In this document: in pieces, positions 1 to 8,010 of the stretch
How positions within the stretch are numbered: the first letter of the stretch is position 1
Layout: each line of letters opens with the position of its first letter
Source: Stutzerimonas stutzeri
Lineage (GTDB): Bacteria; Pseudomonadota; Gammaproteobacteria; Pseudomonadales; Pseudomonadaceae
Length of the DNA stretch: 64,000 nucleotides
NCBI RefSeq assembly: GCF_009789555.1
Contig: NZ_CP046902.1
Coordinates: 236,001-300,000 of the forward strand
Direction of reading: 5' to 3'
Translations under genes and position numbers: made by a program
Notes under the pieces: model-generated
Database searches by the model: none
What the model was told of the DNA's origin: nothing
What the model saw: only the letters and a program-made list of their open reading frames with translations

Positions 1-1070
1 CCGGCGCTGTTTTCACTGCCTTCGGCTCGCTCGAACTGGCAGAAGATCCTTTGCAGGCTCTTCTTGTTGATGCCGATGCCCTGGTCGCTTACCTCGATAC
101 AGGCCGTGGTCGGGCTGGCATTGACGTTCACCTGCACCGGCTTGCCGGCGCCGTAGCGCATGGCGTTGGTCAACAGGTTCGCCAGGACCTGTTCGATACG
201 GAACTCGTCCCAGACGCCCACGATGGGCTCCGGGCGCTGGAACAGCAGCGTGCAGCCACTGGCCTCCATCTGTGGCGCGAAGTTCTCCACCACGCTGGCG
301 GTCAGCTTGCCCAGATCGACCCGGCTGGGACGGATCGACAACTTGCCGGTGCGAATCCTTGAAACATCGAGCATGTCGTCGATCAGGCGGATCAGGCTCT
401 GGATCTGCCGCTCATCCTTGTCGACCATCTGCCGCAACTTGTCTTCGCTAAAGGCTGCGAAGTTGTTTCGCCCGAGTTGCAGCTTGCGCAACTGCACTTC
501 GAGAATCAGCGTGTTGAGCGGTGTTTTCAGCTCATGGGAGACGATCGACATGAAGTCGTCGCGCATGCGCACCGCGTCCTCCAGCTCGCCTTTGATGCTG
601 CGCAGTTCATCGAGCAGCACCTCCTGCTCACGGCGGCTTCGCTCCAGGGCTTCGAGCTGACGAGCCAGCCGCTTGCGGTTGCGGTACAGGTCGACGAATA
701 CGCTCACTTTGCTGCGCACGGCATGGGTGTCCAGCGGCTTCTGCATGAAGTCGACGGCGCCGCTCTCGTATCCCTTGAAGGCGTAGTTCAGCTCGCGCCC
801 GGCGGCGCTGACGAAGACGATGGGAATCTGCTTGGTGCGTTCGGTGCCGCGCATCAGTTCGGCCAGCTGAAAACCGTCCATGCCGGGCATCTGCACGTCG
901 AGAATGGCCAGCGCGAACTCATGTTGCAACAGCAACTCGAGCGCTTGCTCCGCCGATTCGGCCTGATGCACGCGAACGCCCGGGCTCCTGAGAATGGCGT
1001 CCAGCGCCAGCAGGTTTTCCGGCAGGTCATCGACGATCAGCAGGTTCGCTTCATCGGTGTAGTCGGGCAT
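1..1070 (-). CDS. Response regulator/histidine kinase hybrid, C-terminus cut by window edge
   Basis: A leftward reading frame without a stop runs off position 1, giving about 356 residues. It starts with a receiver domain (LLIVDD near the N-terminus, phospho-acceptor Asp in AILDVQMPG near residue 55, KP near 105), then a coiled linker, a HisKA motif SHELKTPLN with the His near residue 178, and an HATPase N-box (NLLTNAMRYG) and start of the G1 box (DQGIGI). Receiver-first kinases like this relay a phosphate received from a partner and are cytosolic; no membrane segment is seen. The ATG lies 3 bp after the cheB-like stop, so it is the last visible gene of a four-gene operon and probably works with the triple-receiver kinase upstream. 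The start is supported by a GGAGTG just before it. Confidence 0.9.
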   Translation of the reverse strand, partial: MPDYTDEANLLIVDDLPENLLALDAILRSPGVRVHQAESAEQALELLLQHEFALAILDVQMPGMDGFQLAELMRGTERTKQIPIVFVSAAGRELNYAFKGYESGAVDFMQKPLDTHAVRSKVSVFVDLYRNRKRLARQLEALERSRREQEVLLDELRSIKGELEDAVRMRDDFMSIVSHELKTPLNTLILEVQLRKLQLGRNNFAAFSEDKLRQMVDKDERQIQSLIRLIDDMLDVSRIRTGKLSIRPSRVDLGKLTASVVENFAPQMEASGCTLLFQRPEPIVGVWDEFRIEQVLANLLTNAMRYGAGKPVQVNVNASPTTACIEVSDQGIGINKKSLQRIFCQFERAEGSENSA

Positions 1071-1073
1071 CGG

Positions 1074-1676
1074 TCACTCCAGTTCGCGCAACAGACGATG
1101 AATATCGCGCAAGGGCAAAATGTAATCCGGCGCAAAGCGCTGGAGTGCAGCAAGCGGCATGGTTGGAACCTCGGCTTGTGCCGGGTCCTGGACGATGGTG
1201 ACGCCACCGGCGCGCCTGATGGCGTCCAGCCCGGCTGCGCCATCTTCATTGGCTCCGGTCATCAGGATACCGGCGACCCGCTCGCCCCAGGCGTCAGCGG
1301 CCGACTCGAACAACACGTCGATCGAAGGCCGCGAAAAATGAACGGCATCGTCCTGGCTGAGCGACAGGGTCAGGTCCGCCTCCACCAGCAAGTGATATCC
1401 CGGCGCGGCGAAGTACAGGGTCCCGCCACGCACCGTCTCCTTGTCGTCCGCCTCCTTGACCCTCAGGTCCGTCTTGCGCTGGAAAATCTCGGCCAGCTGC
1501 GTCGGCCCGCTCGCGGGTATGTGCTGGACCATCAGCAACGGCTGGCGCAGGGTGCGAGGCAACCCTTCCACCACCACGCTCAGCGCAGCCAGACCGCCCG
1601 CCGATGCGCCAATCACCACGGCATCGACCTGCCGGGCAAGAGGTTTGGCTTGAATGTCGGTGGCCGCGTATTTCAT
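1074..1676 (-). CDS. CheB-type methylesterase catalytic domain without receiver
   Basis: The 200-residue protein is a bare CheB catalytic domain: GASAGG with Ser25, QHIP with His52 and TGANEDGAAG with Asp145 match the catalytic Ser-His-Asp triad that demethylates or deamidates glutamyl residues of chemoreceptors. The usual N-terminal receiver domain that controls CheB is absent, so control must come from a partner, plausibly the receivers of the flanking kinases. Its ATG overlaps the cheR stop (ATGA), giving translational coupling. No methyl-accepting receptor is encoded nearby; the real substrate is unknown and could be the kinase itself. This is a recurrent cluster type (kinase-CheR-CheB-kinase) rather than the main chemotaxis operon. 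Confidence 0.9.
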   Translation of the reverse strand: MKYAATDIQAKPLARQVDAVVIGASAGGLAALSVVVEGLPRTLRQPLLMVQHIPASGPTQLAEIFQRKTDLRVKEADDKETVRGGTLYFAAPGYHLLVEADLTLSLSQDDAVHFSRPSIDVLFESAADAWGERVAGILMTGANEDGAAGLDAIRRAGGVTIVQDPAQAEVPTMPLAALQRFAPDYILPLRDIHRLLRELE

Positions 1677-2491
1677 AGCTTGCGGAAGATCCGTTCCTGC
1701 TTGTCTAACGCTTCGTAGCGTCCAGCGTAGCCGGAGAACTCCACGGTTTCCTTGCTGCCGAGGCCGAGAAATCCGCGGTGGCAGAGGGAGTCGTGAAACA
1801 GGCCAAAGGCCCGATCCTGCAAGGGCTTGTTGAAATAGATCAGGACGTTGCGGCAGGAAATCAACTGGGTCTCAGCGAATACGCTGTCCGTCGCCAAGCT
1901 ATGATCGGCAAACGTGACCTTCTCTTTCAATGACTTATCCATGATCGCCGAGTCATAGGCGGCCGTGTAGTAATTGCTCAGGCTCTGCTTGCCACCGGCG
2001 CGCTGGTAGTTCTCGGTGTACTGGCGCATGTCGCCGATATCGAATATGCCCCGGCGGGCCTGCTCCAGCGAACGCGGATTGATGTCGGTTGCATAGAGGA
2101 TGGTGCGATCGAGCAGGCCCTCTTCCTTGAGCAGGATGGCCATCGAATAAACCTCCTCTCCCGTGCTGCAACCGGCGATCCAGACCTTGAGCGACGGATA
2201 GGTACGCAGCACCGGAACCACCTGCTCACGCAGCGCCAGGAAATAACTCGGATCGCGAAACATCTCGCTCACCGGAATGGTGAGGAACTGCAGCAGCTCC
2301 ATGAACGCCTGCGGATCGTAGAGAATCCGACGCTGCAGTTCGGAGATGCTCTCGCACTGCATCTGCTTCAAGGCCAGCAGTATCCGACGCTTGAGCGAGG
2401 CCCCGGAATAGTCGCGAAAATCGTAGCTATAGCGCAGGTAGATCGCTTCGATGAGCAGCTTCAGCTCGATGGCCTGGGTGCGTTCGGGCAT
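1673..2491 (-). CDS. CheR-type protein-glutamate methyltransferase
   Basis: The 272-residue protein has an all-helical N-terminal CheR domain and a SAM-binding domain with VWIAGCSTGEEVYS (motif I) and the family signature SCRNVLIYFN near residues 215-224. It would transfer methyl groups from SAM to glutamates of a sensory protein in the cytoplasm. It begins 2 bp after the stop of the large hybrid kinase (TGACATG) and its stop overlaps the CheB-domain start, so the three are co-translated. It lacks the TPR tail of CheR proteins that act in alternative pathways. The methyl-accepting partner is not visible in the window. Confidence 0.92.
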   Translation of the reverse strand: MPERTQAIELKLLIEAIYLRYSYDFRDYSGASLKRRILLALKQMQCESISELQRRILYDPQAFMELLQFLTIPVSEMFRDPSYFLALREQVVPVLRTYPSLKVWIAGCSTGEEVYSMAILLKEEGLLDRTILYATDINPRSLEQARRGIFDIGDMRQYTENYQRAGGKQSLSNYYTAAYDSAIMDKSLKEKVTFADHSLATDSVFAETQLISCRNVLIYFNKPLQDRAFGLFHDSLCHRGFLGLGSKETVEFSGYAGRYEALDKQERIFRKL

Positions 2492-2492
2492 G

Positions 2493-5400
2493 TCACAGCA
2501 GCTCCACTTTCGGCAGCCAGACTCGGATCAACGAGAACAGGCGATCGAGATCGATGGGCTTGGCCAGGTAATCGTTGGCGCCGGCCTGCAGGCAACGGTC
2601 CTGGTCGTCCTTCATTGCCTTGGCGGTGACCGCGATCATGGGCAACTTGGCCATACGCGGGTCCTTGCGAATCTCCTGCATCGCAGTGAACCCGTCCATC
2701 TCCGGCATCATGATGTCCATCAGGACCAGATCGATGTCGCCGATCGTCTGAAGCTGGGCGATGGCTTCGTGGCCGTTGCGGGCGATCTCGATCAGCGCGC
2801 CTTTCTGTTCCAGCGCGCTGGTCAATGCGAACACATTGCGCACGTCATCGTCGACCACCAGGATCTTGCGGCCCTCGAACGCCTTTTCGCGGCTGCGTAC
2901 GCTCTTGAGCATCTTCTGCCGCTCCGGCGGCATGTCCGATTCCACCTTGTGCAGGAACAGCGTGACTTCGTCGAGCAGCCGTTCCGGCGAGCGCGCGCCC
3001 TTGATGATGATCGAACGCGAGTACTTCATCAGCGCGGCTTCCTCGTCGCGCGTCAGGTTGCGCCCGGTATATACGATGACCGGCGGGAACGAGCAGATTT
3101 CCTCCCGTGCCATGCGTTCGAGCAACTGGTGACCGTCCATATCGGGCAGCTTGAGGTCGATGATCATGCAATCGAAAACAGTCGAGCGCAGCAGCTCGAG
3201 GGCCTGCTTACCGAACTCGACCGCAGTGATTTCGATATCGATGTCTTCGATCAGGCGCGACACGCTCTCGCGCTGCCGGGCATCGTCCTCGACCAGCAGG
3301 ATGCGCTTGACCTTCTGCGCCAGCTTGGCGTCCAGACGGCTGAACACCTGCTTGAGATCGTCCCGGCTGGTCGGCTTGAGTGCGTAGCCGATCGCGCCCA
3401 TCTGCAGGGCGGCCTCCTTGCGATCCTCGACCGACACGATATGCACCGGGATATGCCGGGTAATCGGGTCTTCCTTGAGACGCTCGAGCACCGTCAGGCC
3501 GGAATGATCGGGCAGACGCATGTCCAGCAGAATGGCATCGGGGCGGTACTCCACAGCGGTGTCGAAACCGGTGTCGGCGTTTTGCGCGATCAGGCAGTTG
3601 TACTTCAGCTCATGGGCGAGGTCGCGCAGGATGCAGGCGAACTGGGGATCGTCTTCGATGACCAGTACCGAGCGTTCGCCGAACCGTGCAGAGCCTCGAT
3701 CGTCCGCCAATGCCGGCACCGAGGGTTCATCGACGCGTACCGGCATGGCCTGCGTGGCTGCGGGCTGGAGATTGTCCACGGCCGCCACCGGCTCCTGTCG
3801 AGACGGAGCCGGCCGCTGCTCGGCAACGGGTTCGCTGTAGTTTTCCGGCACGATCAGGGTGAATACGCTGCCAGCGCCCGGCTCGCTGTGCACCTCGATG
3901 GTACCGCCCAGAAGCTGAGCCAGCTCGCGTGAGATCGACAGGCCCAGACCGGTGCCGCCGTAACGACGATTGGTGGTGCCGTCCGCCTGGCGGAACGCCT
4001 CAAAGATCACAGCCTGCTGGTCCTTGGCGATGCCGATGCCTGAGTCATGCACGGCGAAGGCGATCCGATGATCGTCGTGGCGCGCCACGCGCAGGACGAC
4101 CGATCCCTTTTCGGTGAATTTGAACGCATTCGACAAGAGATTCTTGAGAATCTGCTCGAGGCGCTGGCGATCGGTGTACAGGCTTGCCGGCAAACCATCG
4201 CCCAGTTCGACGTCGAATTGCAGTGTCTTGTCCAGCGCCTGGGCAAGAAACAGGCTTTTCAGCCCGTCGGCCATACGGGTCAGGATCACCAGCTCGGGCC
4301 GCACATCGAGCTTGCCGGCCTCGACCTTGGCGATGTCGAGGATATCGTTGATCAGGTTGAGCAGATCGTTGCCCGCCGAGTAGATGGAGCGGGCGAACTG
4401 CACCTGGTCGTCACGCAGATTACCCTCGGGGTTGTCTGCCAGCAGCTTGGCCAGAATGAGCGAGCTGTTGAGCGGCGTGCGCAGCTCGTGGGACATGTTG
4501 GCAAGGAATTCAGATTTGTAGCGGCTGGCACGCTGCAACTCCTCAGCACGCTCCTCGAGCATCAGCTGGACTTCGTGCAGGCGGCGATTCTTCAGGTCCA
4601 TCTCGTCGCGCTGGCTGGCAAGCTCGAGTGCCTGCGCGGCAAGCTGTTCGTTGGTCTGCTCCAGTTCGGCCTGCTGCTCTTCCATGTGCGCCTGCGATTC
4701 GCGCAGTGCACTCGATTGCTCTTCAAGCTCCTCATTGGCGGCACGCAGCTCTTCCTGCTGGACCTGCAGTTCCTCGTTGAGCTGCTGGGTTTCGGACAGC
4801 GCACGCTGCAGCCGTTGACGGTAACGCGCCGCTTCGATGGCCGAGCCGATACTGCCGCTGATGCGTCGCAGCAACTCGCCGTCCTCTTCGCGCAAGGGTC
4901 GCAGAAAGCCGATTTCCAGCACGGCGTTGAGCATGCCGTTGTCTTCCACCGGGGCGATCAGTACCGAACTGGCGTCCGTGCTGCCCAGCGCCGAGCTGAC
5001 TTTCAGGTAACCGGGCGGCAGGCTGTCGAGCCCCACCATACGAAGGTCCATGGCTGCCTGACCAACCAGCCCCTCGCCGAACGCCAGCGTGCGGCTGTCC
5101 TGCAGTTTGTCTTTGTCCCAGCCGAAGTCTGCAATGCGCTGCAGCTTGTTTTCGTGGGTGACGTAGAGCGCGCCCACCGCAACGTCAAGGTAGCGTGAGA
5201 GGAAACCGAGAATGTTCTGTCCCAGCGTCGGCAGGGCCTGCTCGCCAAGAATCGACTCGCTGAGCTGGGTCTGGCCGGTGCGATACCAGGCTTGCTTTTC
5301 CAGCGCCGCGGCATGTGCCTGCTGCTGCTCGAGCGATTGCGCATAGTTGTCCGACAGGCTGAGCAGATCACGACGCCCGAAATAAACCAGCAAGCCGCTG

Positions 5401-5990
5401 AAAATAAGGCTGAACAGCAGAAAGCCGCCGATCAGTGCGGTGGTGATCGTCTCGGCCGTGTCCGTGCGTTCGGCTCGAACCTGTCGCTCGAATGCAATGA
5501 AGTCGTTGAGCAACCGCCGCTGCTCTGTCTTGAGCTCCAGGCCGCGCTGGCTGCGCACGTACGGCACCACCGAATCGTTCTGCGCACGGCGGGCAATCGC
5601 TTCCTCGGCGAACCCGACCCACTGACCATGCAAATCTTCGACACGCTTGACACGATCGAACTGCACCGGGTTGTCGCTTGCATACTGCTTGATCTGCTGG
5701 AGCTGTTCTGCGAAGAACGGCAACTCACTCCGGTAAGGCTCCAGGAATATCTCGTCACCGGCAATCAGATAGCCGCGCATCGAGGCCTCCAGTTCGCCGA
5801 TCTGCTTGAGCATCTCATGCGCGTAGGAGACGCCGAGTACCGAACGCTCCACCCAATGATTGACGTTCAGCAGGTAGTAGACGATGACGCTGAAGAAGAA
5901 CGCGCTGAGAAAACCGAAGCCGAGCGGCACCGCTACATTGCGGTTGAGGATGCGCCTGAAATGATTCTGGTCGATGAATGAGTTGCCCAT
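2493..5990 (-). CDS. Membrane hybrid histidine kinase, CHASE3-GAF-HisKA-HATPase-three receivers
   Basis: About 1165 residues. Two membrane segments (about 20-42 and 190-210) enclose a CHASE3-like periplasmic sensor; then a GAF-like domain (about 250-395), a Glu/Gln-rich coiled coil (about 395-490), HisKA with MSHELRTPLN (His near 501), HATPase (GGTGLGL near 690), and three receivers starting near 777 (VLVIEDD), 897 (ILLVEDD) and 1040 (ILVVDDD), each with its own Asp (LLDMRLPD, IIDLKLPD, LMDIMMPE). There is no DNA-binding output, so it signals by phosphorelay. I chose the ATG at 5990 because AAGGAA stands directly before it and the first membrane helix follows; an in-frame upstream start at 6086 adds 32 unlikely residues. 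First gene of the operon with CheR, CheB and a second kinase. Confidence 0.93.
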   Translation of the reverse strand: MGNSFIDQNHFRRILNRNVAVPLGFGFLSAFFFSVIVYYLLNVNHWVERSVLGVSYAHEMLKQIGELEASMRGYLIAGDEIFLEPYRSELPFFAEQLQQIKQYASDNPVQFDRVKRVEDLHGQWVGFAEEAIARRAQNDSVVPYVRSQRGLELKTEQRRLLNDFIAFERQVRAERTDTAETITTALIGGFLLFSLIFSGLLVYFGRRDLLSLSDNYAQSLEQQQAHAAALEKQAWYRTGQTQLSESILGEQALPTLGQNILGFLSRYLDVAVGALYVTHENKLQRIADFGWDKDKLQDSRTLAFGEGLVGQAAMDLRMVGLDSLPPGYLKVSSALGSTDASSVLIAPVEDNGMLNAVLEIGFLRPLREEDGELLRRISGSIGSAIEAARYRQRLQRALSETQQLNEELQVQQEELRAANEELEEQSSALRESQAHMEEQQAELEQTNEQLAAQALELASQRDEMDLKNRRLHEVQLMLEERAEELQRASRYKSEFLANMSHELRTPLNSSLILAKLLADNPEGNLRDDQVQFARSIYSAGNDLLNLINDILDIAKVEAGKLDVRPELVILTRMADGLKSLFLAQALDKTLQFDVELGDGLPASLYTDRQRLEQILKNLLSNAFKFTEKGSVVLRVARHDDHRIAFAVHDSGIGIAKDQQAVIFEAFRQADGTTNRRYGGTGLGLSISRELAQLLGGTIEVHSEPGAGSVFTLIVPENYSEPVAEQRPAPSRQEPVAAVDNLQPAATQAMPVRVDEPSVPALADDRGSARFGERSVLVIEDDPQFACILRDLAHELKYNCLIAQNADTGFDTAVEYRPDAILLDMRLPDHSGLTVLERLKEDPITRHIPVHIVSVEDRKEAALQMGAIGYALKPTSRDDLKQVFSRLDAKLAQKVKRILLVEDDARQRESVSRLIEDIDIEITAVEFGKQALELLRSTVFDCMIIDLKLPDMDGHQLLERMAREEICSFPPVIVYTGRNLTRDEEAALMKYSRSIIIKGARSPERLLDEVTLFLHKVESDMPPERQKMLKSVRSREKAFEGRKILVVDDDVRNVFALTSALEQKGALIEIARNGHEAIAQLQTIGDIDLVLMDIMMPEMDGFTAMQEIRKDPRMAKLPMIAVTAKAMKDDQDRCLQAGANDYLAKPIDLDRLFSLIRVWLPKVELL

Positions 5991-6160
5991 CTGGTTCCTT
6001 CCCAGGTGCTGCGTAAAGACAGTTACCCACGGCAGCGCGGGAGCTGCGTCGTCAGAAGGCGAACGCTCCAATCCCGTCAGGTTCAAGGTAATTCGCGTGA
6101 GATGAGCTCACGCCTGCAAAGTCGACCGAGGACTTTACACCGCCTCGCTTGCAAGCACAA

Positions 6161-6186
6161 AAAGCCCGGCCGAATGGCCGGGCTTT
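6161..6186 (-). terminator. Intrinsic terminator after the Pmp3-like gene
   Basis: A perfect 11-bp stem (AAAGCCCGGCC / GGCCGGGCTTT) with a GAAT loop lies 17 bp past the stop of the small leftward gene. The A-rich left flank gives the transcript U residues on the minus strand. It separates this gene from the kinase operon promoter region further left. Confidence 0.85.
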
Positions 6187-6202
6187 CGTTTGCGTGCCAC
6201 CT

Positions 6203-6361
6203 TCAGCGTCGAGCGATGATCCAGACCGCGTGGATGATGCCCGGAATGTAGCCCAGCAGCGTCAGCAGGATGTTGAGCCAGAAGGCTCCGCCAAAACCGA
6301 CTTGTAGGAACACCCCCAGCGGAGGCAGGAATATCGCGATGATGATGCGGATCAGGTCCAT
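6203..6361 (-). CDS. YqaE/Pmp3-family small membrane protein
   Basis: A 52-residue protein consisting almost wholly of two membrane helices: IIIAIFLPPLGVFLQVGFG and FWLNILLTLLGYIPGIIHAVWII. The PP-G--L and LGYIPGIIHA pieces are the Pmp3/YqaE signature; homologues are plasma-membrane proteolipids linked to salt, cold and membrane-potential stress. The start at 6361 is set by AGAGGA seven to eight bases upstream; an upstream in-frame start would only add a charged tail. It is monocistronic, followed by a strong terminator. The biochemical role of the family is not settled. Confidence 0.9.
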   Translation of the reverse strand: MDLIRIIIAIFLPPLGVFLQVGFGGAFWLNILLTLLGYIPGIIHAVWIIARR

Positions 6362-6758
6362 CTCGGGTCCTCTCGGGTCGGGTACTGCCAAAGCTTACTG
6401 TGAATCGACCCGATCGGGCCATGCGGGTTCCCTCGCTGTGGTTCGCCGCAGGCGCGCCGCTGGTGCTGAAAGGAACGGCGACCGCCACCGATAGGCAGCG
6501 GTTGCACGAACCGGCAGCGGCCGTTTGAGCCGCTGGGGGGCGCCTTGGGCGCCATAGGGAGGAGGCACGACTGGCAACCTGGTCGGGCCAGCTTCAATGC
6601 GCCGATACGCGTTCGCCTCGTAAGCGGTACGTATCGCCAGGCGATTGCGTCGCTCGGCCCGCGGACTATTGCACAGTCGAAGGTCATGCTCCATTCGCGG
6701 AAGGTCGAACACCAGTTAGGTCACCGTGCCGCCGCCTCGCGGCGGTTCGGCCTGCGGT
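6362..6758. other. Gene-poor stretch
   Basis: About 400 bp without a convincing gene. Open frames on both strands exist (for example leftward 6395-6712) but encode Pro/Arg-rich sequences with no hydrophobic pattern, no good ribosome site and no family I recognise, as expected from high GC. It should hold the promoter of the leftward Pmp3-like gene at its left end and the 3' end of the leftward MBL-hydrolase operon at its right end. I see no clear terminator after 6759. Confidence 0.5.
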
Positions 6759-6971
6759 TCATCGGCGGCGTTCGGGTTGCCCGCCGCGCTTGCGACGGAT
6801 GTTGACCCAGGACAACGCCGCCAACGCCAGCATCAGGCCAGCCATATTGAAGTGGCCAACCAGCAGGTAACCCACGCCAGCCACCGAGCAGGCCACCAGT
6901 CCGACCCAGCGGACATACCCCATCATGGCGCGCACCGCCCCACCGACGCGCTCGTCCTGCGCTGGCATCAT
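6759..6971 (-). CDS. Small two-helix membrane protein coupled to MBL hydrolase
   Basis: A 70-residue protein with two predicted membrane helices (WVGLVACSVAGVGYLLVG and AGLMLALAALSWVNI) and a very basic tail (RRKRGGQPERRR). Its ATG overlaps the TGA of the upstream MBL-fold hydrolase gene (ATGA), so it is almost certainly translated and belongs to the same operon. I do not recognise a family. The positive-inside rule puts the tail in the cytoplasm. Function unknown. Confidence 0.7.
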   Translation of the reverse strand: MMPAQDERVGGAVRAMMGYVRWVGLVACSVAGVGYLLVGHFNMAGLMLALAALSWVNIRRKRGGQPERRR

Positions 6972-7801
6972 CCCGTCCCCGCCTGCATGCGCTCGAGTTC
7001 CTTGGCATCGTGACTGCAGAACAGCGTCACCTCGCCCTTGTGCTCCAGCGACAGGGTCCAGAGCCGATGCTGGTTGGCCAGGCGCGCCGGACGGTCCACC
7101 TCCATCATGCGCTGATAGAAGCGCAACCCCGGCGTACAGTGGCGTTCGGTCTGACCCACTTCGTCACGGTAGAAATACGCGTCCCCCGCATGCAGCAGCC
7201 AGCCGTCGCCGCCCTGCAGGGCGACGCCGGCATGGCCGTGCGTATGCCCCGTCAGCGGGATCAGCAGAATTTCGGGTGGCAGCCCGCGTAGCGCCTTGAC
7301 GGCCTGGAAGCCAAACCAGGTATCGCCGCCCGGCTCGTAGAATTGCCAGTTGCGCACCCCGTCCCACTGCCGGTGCCGATAGCGCTGGTGCCCGATGAAG
7401 CTATGGGTCGAGCGCGCCGCGTCCATCTCCCGCTGCAGGACGTGCACCTGTGCCTGCGGAAAGTCCTCCAGCCCGCCGGCATGATCGAAATCCAGATGTG
7501 TCAGCAGGATATGCCGGACGTCCTGCGGGTCGAAGCCGAGTTGACGAACCTGCTCCAGCGCCGTGAAGCGGCGTTCGAGCCTGATGTTATTGAAGGCGAT
7601 GAAGAAGGGGCTGAGGCGCTTGCGCGGTTCCAGCACATCGCAGCTGCCAAAGCCGGTATCGACCAGGACCAAGCCGTGCTGCTCGGTCTCCACCAACAGG
7701 CAGTGACACACCAGGCTCGCGGTCAGCCCACCGCTGAAGCCGTCGAACAATCTGCCTCCTACCGGGCACATGCACCCGCAGTTGAGATGATGTATGCGCA
7801 T
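6968..7801 (-). CDS. MBL-fold metallo-hydrolase (lactonase-like)
   Basis: A 277-residue metallo-beta-lactamase-fold protein. The metal motif reads THLDFDHAGG (residues 101-110), the HxDxDH form in which the second His of the textbook HxHxDH is Asp. Later ligands are LTGHTHGHAG and LHAGDAYF, and a C-terminal His is in FCSHDAKE. The general layout resembles AHL-lactonase-like (AiiA/AttM) and other single-domain hydrolases, but substrate cannot be inferred. No signal peptide, so cytoplasmic. It is the first gene of a two-gene leftward unit with the 70-residue membrane protein, divergent from nfeD. Confidence 0.85.
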   Translation of the reverse strand: MRIHHLNCGCMCPVGGRLFDGFSGGLTASLVCHCLLVETEQHGLVLVDTGFGSCDVLEPRKRLSPFFIAFNNIRLERRFTALEQVRQLGFDPQDVRHILLTHLDFDHAGGLEDFPQAQVHVLQREMDAARSTHSFIGHQRYRHRQWDGVRNWQFYEPGGDTWFGFQAVKALRGLPPEILLIPLTGHTHGHAGVALQGGDGWLLHAGDAYFYRDEVGQTERHCTPGLRFYQRMMEVDRPARLANQHRLWTLSLEHKGEVTLFCSHDAKELERMQAGTG

Positions 7802-7862
7802 GGACGCTCCTCATGGCTGGGCGGCGAGGAAATGGATGGGGAACGGCCCCTTTGAATTGTGA

Positions 7863-7900
7863 GGGCCGATAGCGCATCAGAGTTCAGGCCGTATCGGCCC
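7863..7900. repeat. 9-bp inverted repeat in the divergent promoter region
   Basis: GGGCCGATA (7863-7871) and its exact complement TATCGGCCC (7892-7900) are separated by 20 bp, between the MBL hydrolase and nfeD, which diverge. The arms are too far apart for a strong hairpin loop but suit two turns of DNA-bound protein or an RNA stem. Nature of the site is inference. Confidence 0.4.
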
Positions 7901-8010
7901 GGTCGGCAGAAGACCGTCCATACGGCAAGACGCCCAGGCCACCTGAACTATCCTCTTGGGTACTGTCGCGATTCGCCGTCGCGCCATTCGCCACCCCGGA
8001 GGGCCAGTCC

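Noticed and set aside
477..5198. Rightward frames across the kinase-CheR-CheB operon
   Set aside because: All lie antisense to recognisable domains.
6395..6712. Possible leftward 105-codon gene
   Set aside because: Pro/Arg-rich, no ribosome site, no structure or family.
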